This document shows, piece after piece, positions 8,782-17,768 of a DNA stretch of 55,909 nt. The notes under the pieces are model-generated. The model saw only the letters and a program-made list of their open reading frames with translations, did not search any database and had not been told where the DNA came from. The stretch's first letter is position 1; every line of letters begins with the position of its first letter. The stretch is from Gammaproteobacteria bacterium (GTDB taxonomy: Bacteria > Pseudomonadota > Gammaproteobacteria > Pseudomonadales > Azotimanducaceae): NCBI GenBank assembly GCA_028824555.1, contig JAPPDJ010000176.1, positions 1-55,909 of the forward strand, written 5' to 3'. A program made the translations under genes and the position numbers.

Positions 8782-9590
8782 CCCCTACGGGCCCTCGCAG
8801 CCGTGTCCCTCTTGCCCTTTGCCTGAAGGCGCGCGGCCCTCTGCGCAACGGTGCGCCAGAAGCGCGGTCCTGAACGCAGCGCCCGAGCCGGCGAACCAGC
8901 GGTGTAATGGCGCAGGAATCGAAACTGGTCGGTCCTCGTTGCGCCCTCGTATGCAGCGGAGAAGGAAAGCGCCGCCAAGTCGCGCAGCAGCCAGCGTCGG
9001 GGAACCCGCCGCCGGAGGCCAGCACGGTGCAGGTCGATGAGCGCCAACTCCACCCGCCCGTCCTGCAGCGCGGTGGAGTTCGCCAGCACATGGTCGAAGT
9101 ACAGGTCGCGGTGATTGACGCCGGCGTCATGCAAGGCCCGGACGAGGCGGGCAAGTTCCCGGGTGAGTTGCCAGCGCAGCGAAGGCGCCGGTGGATGGCC
9201 CCGCCAGCGTCCCGCCACCTCCGTGAGGCTCACGAAACCCTCGAGCGCATCGCACACGACGAAGGACTGTCTCGTTGCGGGGTTTGCGCCACGGACGCCG
9301 AACGCCGCCACCCGAGGCGCCCGAATGCCCACCTGGGCAAGTCGCCGGCAGGCGGCGCATTCATTGCCGGCATCCACGACGGGACGCTTTAGGGTGAGCA
9401 GATCTTCGAGAATCTGACGCCAGCCGACGCCCTCATGCATCTTCACGAAGTAGGCGCTGTCGCCGTCTTCCATGCGGAATGTGTGGCGGTTGTCGGCACG
9501 GCGAACCGTGTCCTTGGACATCCCTTCGAGCGCGGCGAACGGGTCGCCAGCCAGCGCACCGGCAAGATCGTCGCGCACCCAAACGGACAT
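8778..9590 (-). CDS. waaP: LPS core heptose(I) kinase family protein
   Basis: Phosphorylates inner-core heptose I, a modification that strengthens the outer membrane. It is 270 residues (265 in E. coli). It shows a protein-kinase-like fold: ATP-binding lysine K50 in AYFVKMH, glutamate E77 in GNECAACR, and the catalytic loop NHRDLYFDHVLAN with H160-R161-D162. The aspartate falls at the same number as the essential D162 of E. coli WaaP. The start at 9590 gives the family length; the frame extends to 9653 without recognisable sequence. Next to waaC, as in Pseudomonas. No waaG-type glucosyltransferase lies between them, so the core built here may be simpler, or that gene is elsewhere. Confidence 0.9.
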   Translation of the reverse strand: MSVWVRDDLAGALAGDPFAALEGMSKDTVRRADNRHTFRMEDGDSAYFVKMHEGVGWRQILEDLLTLKRPVVDAGNECAACRRLAQVGIRAPRVAAFGVRGANPATRQSFVVCDALEGFVSLTEVAGRWRGHPPAPSLRWQLTRELARLVRALHDAGVNHRDLYFDHVLANSTALQDGRVELALIDLHRAGLRRRVPRRWLLRDLAALSFSAAYEGATRTDQFRFLRHYTAGSPARALRSGPRFWRTVAQRAARLQAKGKRDTAARARRG

Positions 9591-9706
9591 CGTCGCCCTC
9601 GGAGCTAGCGCCGTGGAAATGGCGCGGCCGCGCCATTTTACGGCGCGGGTCATGGGGACGCGGGCTCTGGCCTCCGAGGGATTTGCCTAGCGTTGGCAGA
9701 GCCTTC

Positions 9707-10726
9707 TTAGCCGCTCCGTTCGCGCTGCATCGCCGCCGAGGCCAGTCGCCACACCGCTTCGGGCGCGATCCCGGCGAGGCACGGCGGCACCGGCCGACTT
9801 GTCGCGACGGCATCGGGATGGCGGCAACGGCGCGACAGGCAAGGGGCGCATGGCAGCTCGGAGTTGAGGTTGACGGCGCGCTCGCCGAGACAACCGGTGC
9901 GCTGAGGGTCTGTGGGTCCGAACAGCATGACGGTGGGACGGCCCATCGCCGCGCCCAAATGCGCGAGCCCCGTATCCACCCCGACCACGAGCCTCGAGGC
10001 ACCGAGCAGGTCGATGGCACCGGTGAGGTCCATGCGCTCGCACACCTCGGCCCTCGGCTCCGCATCGGCAATGCGTTCGGCGCGGGCGCGTTCGAGGGGG
10101 TCCTGCCAGAGCAAGGTGGGCGTCAGGCCCTCTGCAGCCGCGCGCCTTGCAATGTCGATCCAATGGCGCTCGGGCCACAGCTTCGTACTCCACGCCGCGC
10201 CGTGCAGCAGCACCGTATGGTCGCGGGTCGCACGGCCGCCCGCGATGCCGAAGTGCGGCGTTCCGGTTGGCACTTCGTAATCCATCGCTTGGGCGAACAG
10301 CGTCCGCAGCCGCATCGCGGCGTGGGCATGGCGAGGCACTTGCACACGGCGACGATAGGCCAACGTCGCCGCTCGCTCGCGGATACTGGTGCGGTCAAAC
10401 CCGGCGCGCACGGTCCCCCTGGCCAAAAGCCCCACCAAGGCACTCTTGATCAATCCTTGCGCATCCAGCACGAGGTCATAGCGCCCCTTTCGCAGGTGCT
10501 GGCAGGCGGCGCGAATCTCGCCTAGGCAGCGCAACGGCTGGCGCCGCCAGCGTCGGATCGCCACCGGCACAATGGCATGAACGCCTTGCGCCAGCGCTGC
10601 CACCGGCTCGTAGGCTTCCTCCACCACCCAGTCGATGTGCGCGCCCTGCCGCACCGCATCGCGCACCGCCGGCAGCGTGTGCACCACGTCGCCCAGCGAT
10701 GACATCTTGACGAGCAGCACTCTCAT
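9707..10726 (-). CDS. waaC: LPS heptosyltransferase I
   Basis: A GT-B glycosyltransferase (family GT9) that adds the first L,D-heptose from ADP-heptose to Kdo2-lipid A on the cytoplasmic face of the inner membrane. It is 339 residues. The N-terminus MRVLLVKMSSLGDVVHTLP is diagnostic, with D13 in the position of the catalytic aspartate. HGAAWSTKLWPERHW carries the phosphate-binding lysine, and VGVDTGLAHLGAAMGRPTV is the ADP-binding motif. Its ATG at 10726 overlaps the TGA of waaF by the ATGA arrangement, so translation is coupled. Confidence 0.96.
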   Translation of the reverse strand: MRVLLVKMSSLGDVVHTLPAVRDAVRQGAHIDWVVEEAYEPVAALAQGVHAIVPVAIRRWRRQPLRCLGEIRAACQHLRKGRYDLVLDAQGLIKSALVGLLARGTVRAGFDRTSIRERAATLAYRRRVQVPRHAHAAMRLRTLFAQAMDYEVPTGTPHFGIAGGRATRDHTVLLHGAAWSTKLWPERHWIDIARRAAAEGLTPTLLWQDPLERARAERIADAEPRAEVCERMDLTGAIDLLGASRLVVGVDTGLAHLGAAMGRPTVMLFGPTDPQRTGCLGERAVNLNSELPCAPCLSRRCRHPDAVATSRPVPPCLAGIAPEAVWRLASAAMQRERSG

Positions 10727-11778
10727 CGGGATGCCATCGCCAGGGGGTTCGCCGAGCCGCCATCGAACGCGCCGAGCCGCTCGAGCGCGGCCAGCACACG
10801 ACCGGGACGGATGTGGCGCAGACAGTTCAAGTGACCGAGTGGACATTCGCGGGCGAAGCACGGTCGGCACGGCAGCTCTTCGGCGACGATCTCCGTGCGT
10901 TCGCCGAGCGGCGGCGTGAACGCGGGCGTGGTGGAGCCATAGATCGCCACCACCGGCACACCCAATGCCGCGGCCACGTGCATGAGCCCGGAGTCGTTGC
11001 TCACCACGGCGTGGGCCGCGGAGAGAAGATCCACGGCGTCGGTGAGGGAAGTCCGGCCGGCCAGATTGTGCGCCAGCGAACGACGGGCGATGCGTTCTGC
11101 CGCCTCGGCATCCGCAGTGCCGCCCAATAGCCACACGTCCGCGCCGCGGTCGCGGCAGGCCCGTGCCACATCCGCGAAGCACGCTTCGGGCCAGCGCTTG
11201 GCCGGGCCGTAAGTTGCACCCGGGCAGAGGGCAATGATCGTTCGATCGAGGGCAAGGCCCAGTTCCGCCGCCCGCTGCACCCTCGCCTTGGCGTCGGCAA
11301 CCAAGCGCGGTGGCTCGGCGTCTGCGTCGGCAAGCGCCGCAAAGCGGTCCACCATGCGGGGCAGCTTCTGTGCATCCAAGACGCGGGCATCGGTGAGCAA
11401 AGCGCCCCGTGCCTCCTTGCGATAGCCAATCCGATGCGGAATGCGGGCAAAGGCGGGCACCAGCGCAGACTTGAAACTCCCCGGCAGCACGACCGCGCGC
11501 TCGAAACGCAAGCGCCTGAGGCGCATGGCGACGCGACTGCGCTCGCCGAAGTCGAGCCGACCGTGGCGAGTGCGAATGAGGTGCGATGCGACCACCCCGG
11601 GCATTCGCAGAGCCAGGTCGCGAGTCGCTCTCGGCGCCAGGCAATGCACCTCTGCACCGCGCCCTGCCAGTGCCGCCACCACCGTTTGCGACATCACCAT
11701 GTCCCCCACCCAAGCGGGCGAGATCAGCAGCACCCTTTCGCGAGCGGTTGGCTGCAGGCCGGCCACATCCGCGTCCAC
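10723..11778 (-). CDS. waaF: LPS heptosyltransferase II
   Basis: Adds the second heptose to the inner core after WaaC. Family GT9, about 351 residues (348 in E. coli). The opening VLLISPAWVGDMVMSQ matches the family N-terminus. CPGATYGPAKRWP is the donor-phosphate segment, and VVSNDSGLMHVAAALGVPVV the nucleotide-binding motif. A cysteine-rich tail segment (PCRPCFARECPLGHLNCL) is typical of WaaF. The start is uncertain: GTG codons at 11778, 11766 and 11733 are all possible; I take 11778 for length. There is no strong ribosome-binding site, and repeat DNA (11818-11921) lies just upstream. First gene of the waaF-waaC-waaP-ligase-carbamoyltransferase operon. Confidence 0.94.
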   Translation of the reverse strand: MDADVAGLQPTARERVLLISPAWVGDMVMSQTVVAALAGRGAEVHCLAPRATRDLALRMPGVVASHLIRTRHGRLDFGERSRVAMRLRRLRFERAVVLPGSFKSALVPAFARIPHRIGYRKEARGALLTDARVLDAQKLPRMVDRFAALADADAEPPRLVADAKARVQRAAELGLALDRTIIALCPGATYGPAKRWPEACFADVARACRDRGADVWLLGGTADAEAAERIARRSLAHNLAGRTSLTDAVDLLSAAHAVVSNDSGLMHVAAALGVPVVAIYGSTTPAFTPPLGERTEIVAEELPCRPCFARECPLGHLNCLRHIRPGRVLAALERLGAFDGGSANPLAMASR

Positions 11779-11817
11779 GCTAGGAGGGCGCAGGGCCAGC
11801 GCTAGCGCGCCCCTGAC

Positions 11818-11849
11818 GGGCGCGTTGGCAGTTCGCTGCGCGAACTGCT
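11818..11849. repeat. Second copy of the GGGCGCGTTGGCAGTTCGC repeat
   Basis: Nearly identical to 5623-5655: GGGCGCGTTGGCAGTTCGC is followed by a partial inverse (GCGCGAACTGC), forming a hairpin. It lies between waaF and ilvE. Confidence 0.75.
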
Positions 11850-11883
11850 GGCCTTCGTGCTCGCATTCGCTCGCAACTCCGGC

Positions 11884-11921
11884 TAGGAGGCTGCGCCGCT
11901 TTTCTACAGCGCAGCCTCCTA
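11884..11921. terminator. Long hairpin at the end of ilvE
   Basis: TAGGAGGCTGCGC (11884-11896) pairs perfectly over 13 bases with 11909-11921 around a 12-base loop containing TTTT. The right arm includes the ilvE stop codon. No T-run follows, so it may be a repeat or mRNA-stabilising element rather than a classical terminator. Its loop resembles the hairpin after waaA (666-686). Confidence 0.55.
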
Positions 11922-12893
11922 ACCCGACGCCACGCCATCGGCTTCCGGCACAAGCGCACCTGCGCCAACGAGCGTGTGCCATTCCGGGTGGGCATCCCGC
12001 TTGCCCCGCACCTGGTCGAAGTAGAGTGACTGCAGCTTCTCGGTCACTGGCCCCCTCTTGCCGCTGCCGATCCGCCGCCCGTCAAGTTCCCGAATCGGCA
12101 GCACTTCCGCGGCGGTGCCGGTGAAGAACGCCTCGTCGGCGATGTAGAACTCATCGCGAGTGATGCGCCGCTCGATCACCTCAAGGCCCTGCTCGCGGGC
12201 AAACACGAGGATGGTGTCGCGAGTGATGCCGGGCAGACACGACGTGAGTTCCGGCGTGTGGATCACGCCGTCTGCGACCATGAATACGTTTTCGCCGCTG
12301 CCTTCCGCCACGTAGCCCTCGTTGTCGAGCAGAAGCGCCTCGTCGCAGCCAGCGTCCACGGCCTCGCGCAGCGCCAGAATGGAGTTGATGTAGTTGCCGT
12401 TCGCCTTGGCCTTGCACATGGTGATGTTGACGTGGTGGCGCGTGTAGGACGAGGTGCGCACCGAGATGCCCCGCTCGCGGGACTCCGGGTCCATGTAGTC
12501 GGGCCACGGCCAGCACGCCATGGCGGCATGAACGCTCAAGCCCTCTGCCCGGAGGCCCATTGCCTCGGTGCCGAGCCAGACCACCGGCCGCAGATAGCCT
12601 TCGTCCAGGTCGTTGGCAACGAACACCTCGCACTGGGCGCGCTCGAGTTCCTCGCGCGCGAAGGGAATCTCGATGCGCATGATGTGGGCGGAGTCGAACA
12701 GCCGCTTGGTGTGTGCGCCCAGGCGGAAGATCTGCGTGCCGGCCGGGGTCCGGTACGCCCGCACCCCCTCAAACACGCCGACGCCGTAGTGCAGCGTGTG
12801 CGTGAGCACATGCACCTTCGCATCGCGCCAGGGCACGAGTTCGCCGTCGAGCCAAATCCAGCCGTCTCGATCCGCCAGGGTGCCTGTATCCAT
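11919..12893 (-). CDS. ilvE: Branched-chain amino acid aminotransferase
   Basis: A PLP-dependent fold-type IV transaminase that carries out the last step of valine, leucine and isoleucine synthesis. It is 324 residues. The PLP lysine is K163 in CKAKANGNY, with the following conserved blocks EGYVAEGSGENVF and CLPGITRDTI. The N-terminal HTLHYGVGVFEG motif is typical. An ATG at 12893 is preceded by GGAGACGAG at good spacing, which decides the start over the upstream open frame to 12962. It adjoins waaF on the same strand, the arrangement known in Pseudomonas. It is divergent from argE; the 219-base gap must hold both promoters, but I see no convincing boxes. Confidence 0.96.
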   Translation of the reverse strand: MDTGTLADRDGWIWLDGELVPWRDAKVHVLTHTLHYGVGVFEGVRAYRTPAGTQIFRLGAHTKRLFDSAHIMRIEIPFAREELERAQCEVFVANDLDEGYLRPVVWLGTEAMGLRAEGLSVHAAMACWPWPDYMDPESRERGISVRTSSYTRHHVNITMCKAKANGNYINSILALREAVDAGCDEALLLDNEGYVAEGSGENVFMVADGVIHTPELTSCLPGITRDTILVFAREQGLEVIERRITRDEFYIADEAFFTGTAAEVLPIRELDGRRIGSGKRGPVTEKLQSLYFDQVRGKRDAHPEWHTLVGAGALVPEADGVASG

Positions 12894-13112
12894 CTCGTCT
12901 CCACGTCCATGCGGCATCGGGGCAGCGAGCCGTCTTGCCGCCCAGCCGCCGCACCCATCCACGGCAGCCTACCCCGAACCTTAAGAAGCCTACGGGTTTG
13001 TGCAACTCGCCCCAAGTGCCGGCGCGCCAGAACCATCCCCGCCAATGCACTTGGGTGGAGCTTCACTATAGGATTGCGTCTTTCGCAAACCATCCGGGCG
13101 GCGCCCGCACCT

Positions 13113-14255
13113 ATGGCCATTCCCGAACCCATCGACATGCTGCGCGAGCTGGTGGCGTCGCCTTCGGTGAGTTGCACCGATCCCGGCATCGACCAGAGCA
13201 ATCTTGGGGTCGTGCATCAGCTCGCCGGCTGGCTGGAAGAGCTCGACTTCAAGGTCGACGTGCTGCCGATGCCGGACAAGCCCGGCAAGGCCAACCTCAT
13301 CGCCACGCGGGGTGACGGGGAGGAGGCCGGGCTTGCGCTATGCGGCCACACCGACACCGTTCCCTACGACGAAGAGCTCTGGCAGTTCGATCCGTTCCAG
13401 GTCACCGAACGGGATTCGCGACTCTACGGCCTCGGCACCGCCGACATGAAGGGCTTTTTCCCCCTCGCGCTCGGGGCGGCGGTGCGCCATGCCGACAGCA
13501 GGCTCAAGCGTCCGCTGACGATCATCGCCACTGCCGATGAAGAGACCTCCATGGACGGCGCACGGTTTCTCGCCGAGCGCGGCATTGGCAGCGTCGGCGC
13601 CGCCGTCATCGGCGAGCCTACCGGCATGCGACCTGTGCGCGCGCACAAGGGCGTGGCGATGGTCGCCATCGACGTGGAAGGCTCGGCCGGGCATTCCTCC
13701 AACCCCGCCCTTGGCATCAACGCCCTCGATGCGATGCACGATGTGATGGCCGAGATCATCGCCTTCCGACGCGAACTGGCGCAGCGCAACGTGCATCTCG
13801 ACTTCGATGTGCCGACACCGACGCTGAACCTCGGCTGCATGCACGCCGGCGACAATCCGAACCGCATCTGCGGCCACGCCCAACTCCTGATTGACCTGCG
13901 CGTGCTGCCGGGCATGGATGCGGAGGAAGTGATCGATGCGCTGCGCGCCCGCATCCAGAGCCGCGCGGGAGAAGCCGAGGTCACCGTGGAACCCATGTTC
14001 CGCCCGTTGGCGCCATTCGAGACCGCCGCTGAGGGGCGGCTGGTGCAGGACCTCGAGGGACTTTCCCGCAACGCCTGCGGCACCGTCGCCTTCGGCACGG
14101 AAGCGCCGTTCTATTCCCGGCTCGGCGTGGAGACGGTGGTGTTCGGCGCCGGCTCCATCGATCAGGCGCACCAGCCGAACGAATATCTCGAAACCGCACA
14201 GATTCCGCCCATGCTGGACATTCTCACCACGCTGATCGCCCGGCACTGCCTGTAG
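13113..14255 (+). CDS. argE: Acetylornithine deacetylase
   Basis: An M20-family metallohydrolase that removes the acetyl group from N-acetylornithine to give ornithine in arginine synthesis. It is 380 residues. The metal ligands and catalytic residues are visible: H79 and D81 in GHTDTVP, D111 in GTADMKG, E143-E144 in ADEE, E168 in GEPTG, and the C-terminal histidine in QAHQPNEY. The ATG at 13113 is chosen because the first helix of the family (PEPIDMLRELVASPSVS) begins there; the frame is open far upstream antisense to ilvE, which is a GC artefact. First gene of argE-argA-ilvD. Confidence 0.95.
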   Translation: MAIPEPIDMLRELVASPSVSCTDPGIDQSNLGVVHQLAGWLEELDFKVDVLPMPDKPGKANLIATRGDGEEAGLALCGHTDTVPYDEELWQFDPFQVTERDSRLYGLGTADMKGFFPLALGAAVRHADSRLKRPLTIIATADEETSMDGARFLAERGIGSVGAAVIGEPTGMRPVRAHKGVAMVAIDVEGSAGHSSNPALGINALDAMHDVMAEIIAFRRELAQRNVHLDFDVPTPTLNLGCMHAGDNPNRICGHAQLLIDLRVLPGMDAEEVIDALRARIQSRAGEAEVTVEPMFRPLAPFETAAEGRLVQDLEGLSRNACGTVAFGTEAPFYSRLGVETVVFGAGSIDQAHQPNEYLETAQIPPMLDILTTLIARHCL

Positions 14256-14268
14256 CGAAAATGCCGCC

Positions 14269-15543
14269 ATGAGCGATCCGACGGACTGGCCCCGCGCCGA
14301 CTGGTTTCGTGCTTCTGCGCCCTACATCCGCGCCCACCGGGGCCGGTTGTTCGTGGTGATGCTAGGGGCCGATGCGCTTGCAAGTCCTAACCTGCGCACC
14401 ATCGTCCACGACCTTGCGCTGCTGCACGTGCTCGGGGTGCGGCTGACGCTCGTGCACGGCATCCCCGGCGACGGCGACGGGCCCACCAGCGCCGAAGAGC
14501 TGAGCGAGTTCGAACGCGAAGCCGGCGTCGCCCGTTCGACGCTCGAAGCCCTCTTCTCCACCGGCATTCCGCCGAGCCCATTGCGCAACAACCACGTGTC
14601 ACTCGTGGGGGGCAACCTCGTCACCGCCATGCCGGCAGGGGTCGTGGCTGGCGTCGATCACATGGCGAGCGGCGCACCGCGCAAGATCCACGTCGGCGCC
14701 ATCCGTTCCTTGCTCGACTCCGGCCATGTGGTGCTGCTCTCCCCCTTGGGCTACAGCGCCTCTGGCGCGGCGTACACCTTGCAGCCCGCCGAGCTCGCCG
14801 CCACGGCGGCGGTCGAACTCGGTGCCGACAAGCTCGTGGTGTTCGATGCGATCCCGCAGCTCTCGGGCATGAGCGACGTCACCGTGGAGGGGCTCGGCGA
14901 GCTGCTTGCCGAGGAAGGCGCGGAGGCAAACTACGGCAAGGCAACCATGGATCGGCTGCAGGCGCTGCTTGACGCCTGTCGGCGCGGCGTGCCGCGCGGA
15001 CACCTTGTTGGCCACAACGCCGACGGTGCGCTGCTGCAGGAACTCTTCACCGCCGAGGGCGCCGGCACGCAGGTTGGCAGCGAGGACTACCGCGTCGTTC
15101 GTGACGCGACCGACGCGGACATCGGTGGCATCGTCGAGCTCATCACGCCGCTCGAACAGTCCGGTGCACTGGTGGCGCGGCCACGGGATCGAATCGAGCG
15201 CGAGATCGGCAACTTTCTGGTGGCGGAACTCGACGGCGCGCTCACCGGCTGCTGCGCCCTCTATCCGCTCGGCGGCGGCAACGCGGAACTCGCTTGCCTG
15301 GTTGGCGGCGAGGGTGTGGGCGACCGCCTGCTCAAGGCCGTCGTCGAACGCGCCAAGGCAACTGGCGTCGCGCGCCTGTTCGCCCTCACCACCCGCGCCG
15401 GCGACTGGTTTACCGAACGCGGTTTCGCGCCCGTGGACGTTGCGGCGCTTCCCGGCTCCCGCAAAGCCATGTACAACTACGCGCGCAACTCCAACGTCTT
15501 TTGTCTCACACTCCGCCAATCTGCCAAGGAATCGTCGCCATGA
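14269..15543 (+). CDS. argA: N-acetylglutamate synthase
   Basis: Commits glutamate to arginine synthesis by acetylation with acetyl-CoA. It is 424 residues (443 in E. coli) with the classic two-domain layout. Residues about 20-280 are an amino-acid-kinase fold that senses arginine. Residues about 290-424 are a GNAT acetyltransferase domain, whose end shows WFTERGFAPVDVAALPGSRKAMYNYARNSNV. It is 13 bases after argE, and its TGA overlaps the ATG of ilvD (ATGA). An ArgE-type deacetylase together with ArgA implies the linear rather than the cyclic arginine pathway. Confidence 0.95.
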   Translation: MSDPTDWPRADWFRASAPYIRAHRGRLFVVMLGADALASPNLRTIVHDLALLHVLGVRLTLVHGIPGDGDGPTSAEELSEFEREAGVARSTLEALFSTGIPPSPLRNNHVSLVGGNLVTAMPAGVVAGVDHMASGAPRKIHVGAIRSLLDSGHVVLLSPLGYSASGAAYTLQPAELAATAAVELGADKLVVFDAIPQLSGMSDVTVEGLGELLAEEGAEANYGKATMDRLQALLDACRRGVPRGHLVGHNADGALLQELFTAEGAGTQVGSEDYRVVRDATDADIGGIVELITPLEQSGALVARPRDRIEREIGNFLVAELDGALTGCCALYPLGGGNAELACLVGGEGVGDRLLKAVVERAKATGVARLFALTTRAGDWFTERGFAPVDVAALPGSRKAMYNYARNSNVFCLTLRQSAKESSP

Positions 15544-17213
15544 CCGATCCCAAACGCCCCTATTCCTCCATCGTCGTCGACGGCGTGGAGCAGGCACCGA
15601 GCCGCGCCATGCTCTATCCCGTGGGCTTCACCCGCGAGGATTTCGCCAAGCCGCAAGTGGGCATTGCCTCCACCTGGTCGATGGTGACGCCGTGCAACAT
15701 GCACATCAACGAACTCGCGGATGCGGCGGCGATGGGTGCCGACGAGGCCGGCGCCAAGAGCGTGCTGTTCAACACCATCACCGTCTCGGACGGCATCTCC
15801 ATGGGCACGCCGGGGATGCGCTACTCCTTGGTGTCGCGGGAAGTGATCGCCGACTCCATCGAGACCGTGGTGGGCGCGCAGGGGTTCGACGGCTTCGTCA
15901 CGATCGGCGGCTGCGACAAGAACATGCCGGCCTGCGCAATGGCCATGGCGCGGCTGGACCGGCCATCCGTCTTCGTCTATGGCGGCACCATCCAGACCGG
16001 CGAGGAGCGGCGCGATATCGTGTCGGTGTTCGAGGCCGTCGGCGGCCACGCCGCCGGCGCCGTCAGCGACGAAGAGCTTCTGGCGGTAGAGCAAACCGCC
16101 ATTCCAGGCCCAGGCTCCTGCGCCGGCATGTACACGGCCAACACGATGGCCTCCGCCATCGAGGCGCTCGGGCTGTCGCTGCCGAACTCCTCCGCGCAGG
16201 AAGCCGTGAGCCAGAGCAAGCGCGAGGATGCATACCAAGCTGGCGCGGCAGTCGCAGAGCTGGTGCGACGCGGCATCAAACCATCGGACATTCTGTCGAT
16301 GGAGGCATTCGAGAACGCCATCACGGTGGTGACGGCGCTCGAAGGCTCCACCAACGCAGTGCTGCATCTGCTCGCCATCGCCCATGCCGCTGGCATCGAT
16401 CTTTCCATCGACGATTTCACCCGCATCGGCGCCAAGACGCCGGTGCTGGCAGACATGCGCCCGGCCGGCAACTACGCCATGTCGGAACTCATCGAAATCG
16501 GCGGCATCCAGCCCCTGATGAAGACCCTGCTCGACGCCGGTCTCCTGCATGGCGACTGCCCGACCGTAACCGGCCGCACGCTGGCCGAGAATCTCGCCGA
16601 CGTCGCGCCCTATCCCGACAGCCAGAAGATCATCCGCCCCCTGGACAACCCCATCAAGCCGGACGGCCACCTCGTCATCCTGCGCGGCAACATGGCCCCA
16701 GAAGGCGCGGTGGCCAAGATCACCGGCAACGAAGGGCTCACCTTCACCGGCACCGCACGGGTTTTCCACGGCGAGGAAGCCGGCATGAAGGCGATCATGG
16801 ACGGCACGGTGCAGAAGGGCGACGTGGTCGTTATCCGCTACGAAGGCCCCCGAGGCGGCCCCGGAATGCGCGAAATGCTGAGCCCCACCGGCGCCATCAT
16901 GGGCCGGGGCCTCGCCCGCGACGTGGCCCTCATCACCGACGGCCGCTTCTCCGGCGGCTCCCACGGCTTCGTCATCGGCCACGTCACCCCGGAAGCCTAC
17001 GACGGGGGTCCCATTGGTCTGGTCGAAGACGGCGACCGCATCACCGTCGATGCACAAGGGCGCGAGATCAACCTGCACGTGAGCGACGAGGAACTCGCCG
17101 CCCGCCGCGCCCGCTGGCAACGCCCCGCCGACTACACCGAACGCGGCACCCTCGCCAAGTACGCGCGGCTCGTGACCTCCGCCTCGGAAGGTGCCGTCAC
17201 AGACAAGTTCTGA
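15540..17213 (+). CDS. ilvD: Dihydroxy-acid dehydratase
   Basis: An iron-sulfur dehydratase that forms 2-keto-isovalerate and 2-keto-3-methylvalerate in branched-chain amino acid synthesis. It is 557 residues. The three cluster cysteines are C52 (TPCNMH), C125 (GGCDKNMPAC) and C194 (GSCAGMYTANTM). The C-terminal GPRGGPGMREML and DGRFSGGSHG blocks are intact. The start codon overlaps the argA stop. It feeds IlvE, encoded 2.6 kb away on the other strand. A degenerate palindromic repeat follows at 17223. Confidence 0.97.
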   Translation: MTDPKRPYSSIVVDGVEQAPSRAMLYPVGFTREDFAKPQVGIASTWSMVTPCNMHINELADAAAMGADEAGAKSVLFNTITVSDGISMGTPGMRYSLVSREVIADSIETVVGAQGFDGFVTIGGCDKNMPACAMAMARLDRPSVFVYGGTIQTGEERRDIVSVFEAVGGHAAGAVSDEELLAVEQTAIPGPGSCAGMYTANTMASAIEALGLSLPNSSAQEAVSQSKREDAYQAGAAVAELVRRGIKPSDILSMEAFENAITVVTALEGSTNAVLHLLAIAHAAGIDLSIDDFTRIGAKTPVLADMRPAGNYAMSELIEIGGIQPLMKTLLDAGLLHGDCPTVTGRTLAENLADVAPYPDSQKIIRPLDNPIKPDGHLVILRGNMAPEGAVAKITGNEGLTFTGTARVFHGEEAGMKAIMDGTVQKGDVVVIRYEGPRGGPGMREMLSPTGAIMGRGLARDVALITDGRFSGGSHGFVIGHVTPEAYDGGPIGLVEDGDRITVDAQGREINLHVSDEELAARRARWQRPADYTERGTLAKYARLVTSASEGAVTDKF

Positions 17214-17222
17214 ACGGCCCTT

Positions 17223-17247
17223 CGGAGGGAGAGCATTCTGCCTTCCC
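17223..17247. repeat. Degenerate GGAGGGAAGGCA-type palindrome
   Basis: CGGAGGGAGAGCATTCTGCC, followed by TTCCC, is an imperfect copy of the element found at 34312-34336, 34388-34412 and 40911-40934. It lies ten bases past ilvD and might act at the 3' end of the argE-argA-ilvD transcript. It also marks the left edge of the accessory island. The remaining bases to 17381 show nothing. Confidence 0.55.
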
Positions 17248-17381
17248 TAGTGCACCGTCAGGCGCACCAACTATGCACTCACCAAAGGACGCGTCTGTCG
17301 GTGCCCTAGCAACCCGGAATGCCTTCCCCGTAAGCCGTTTTTCCGGCGCTCGTTTCCCGCCTGTGGAAGCGTTCGATTGGA

Positions 17382-17768
17382 CTACGGTGGGCAGACCACC
17401 CAAACAGCCGCCCGCTTGAACGCCTTCTTGATTGCCCTGGTCTTCTTCCCGACCACTTCCACATGCGCTGGATCGCGGTCCGTCGGACGCCTCACAATAG
17501 CCTGACCTAGTTCCCTCACTTGGCCCACCCTCAGTGCCACCAGACCATATCCATCGTATCCAGCGAGAGCATCGTCCTCCGACATGCCTGCAGCACTTAA
17601 CAGACCTGCCGCCGACGCGGACATTCCCGTTCCATCGGACGAGTCCGAAAAAGCGCCAGTGCTGACTTCCGTGACGCCCGTGTTCTCGTTACGAATGATC
17701 CAATCCGGATGCACCCGTCGAAGCAGCGTCTCGTCGTCCGATACCGTAAGGTCGTCGCACTGGGGCAT
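17382..17768 (-). CDS. Conserved hypothetical protein, third gene of TIGR04255-type module
   Basis: 128 residues, function unknown. It begins with a short acidic leader followed by LLRRVHPDWIIRNENTG, then a serine-rich segment (AFSDSSDGTGMS), a central helical part, GYGLVALRVGQVRELG, and DPAHVEVVGKKT near a basic C-terminus. I recall similar small proteins (an R-R-H-P-D motif, then an SxAF-type motif and VVGKKT) in other bacteria, but no named function. The start codon directly follows the stop of the gene upstream (TAA then ATG with no gap), so it is the last member of a three-gene operon. No membrane segment or signal peptide. Confidence 0.75.
   Translation of the reverse strand: MPQCDDLTVSDDETLLRRVHPDWIIRNENTGVTEVSTGAFSDSSDGTGMSASAAGLLSAAGMSEDDALAGYDGYGLVALRVGQVRELGQAIVRRPTDRDPAHVEVVGKKTRAIKKAFKRAAVWVVCPP

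Noticed and set aside
12258-13112. Upstream extension of the argE frame
   Set aside because: It runs antisense to ilvE, and the ArgE family N-terminus begins at 13113.
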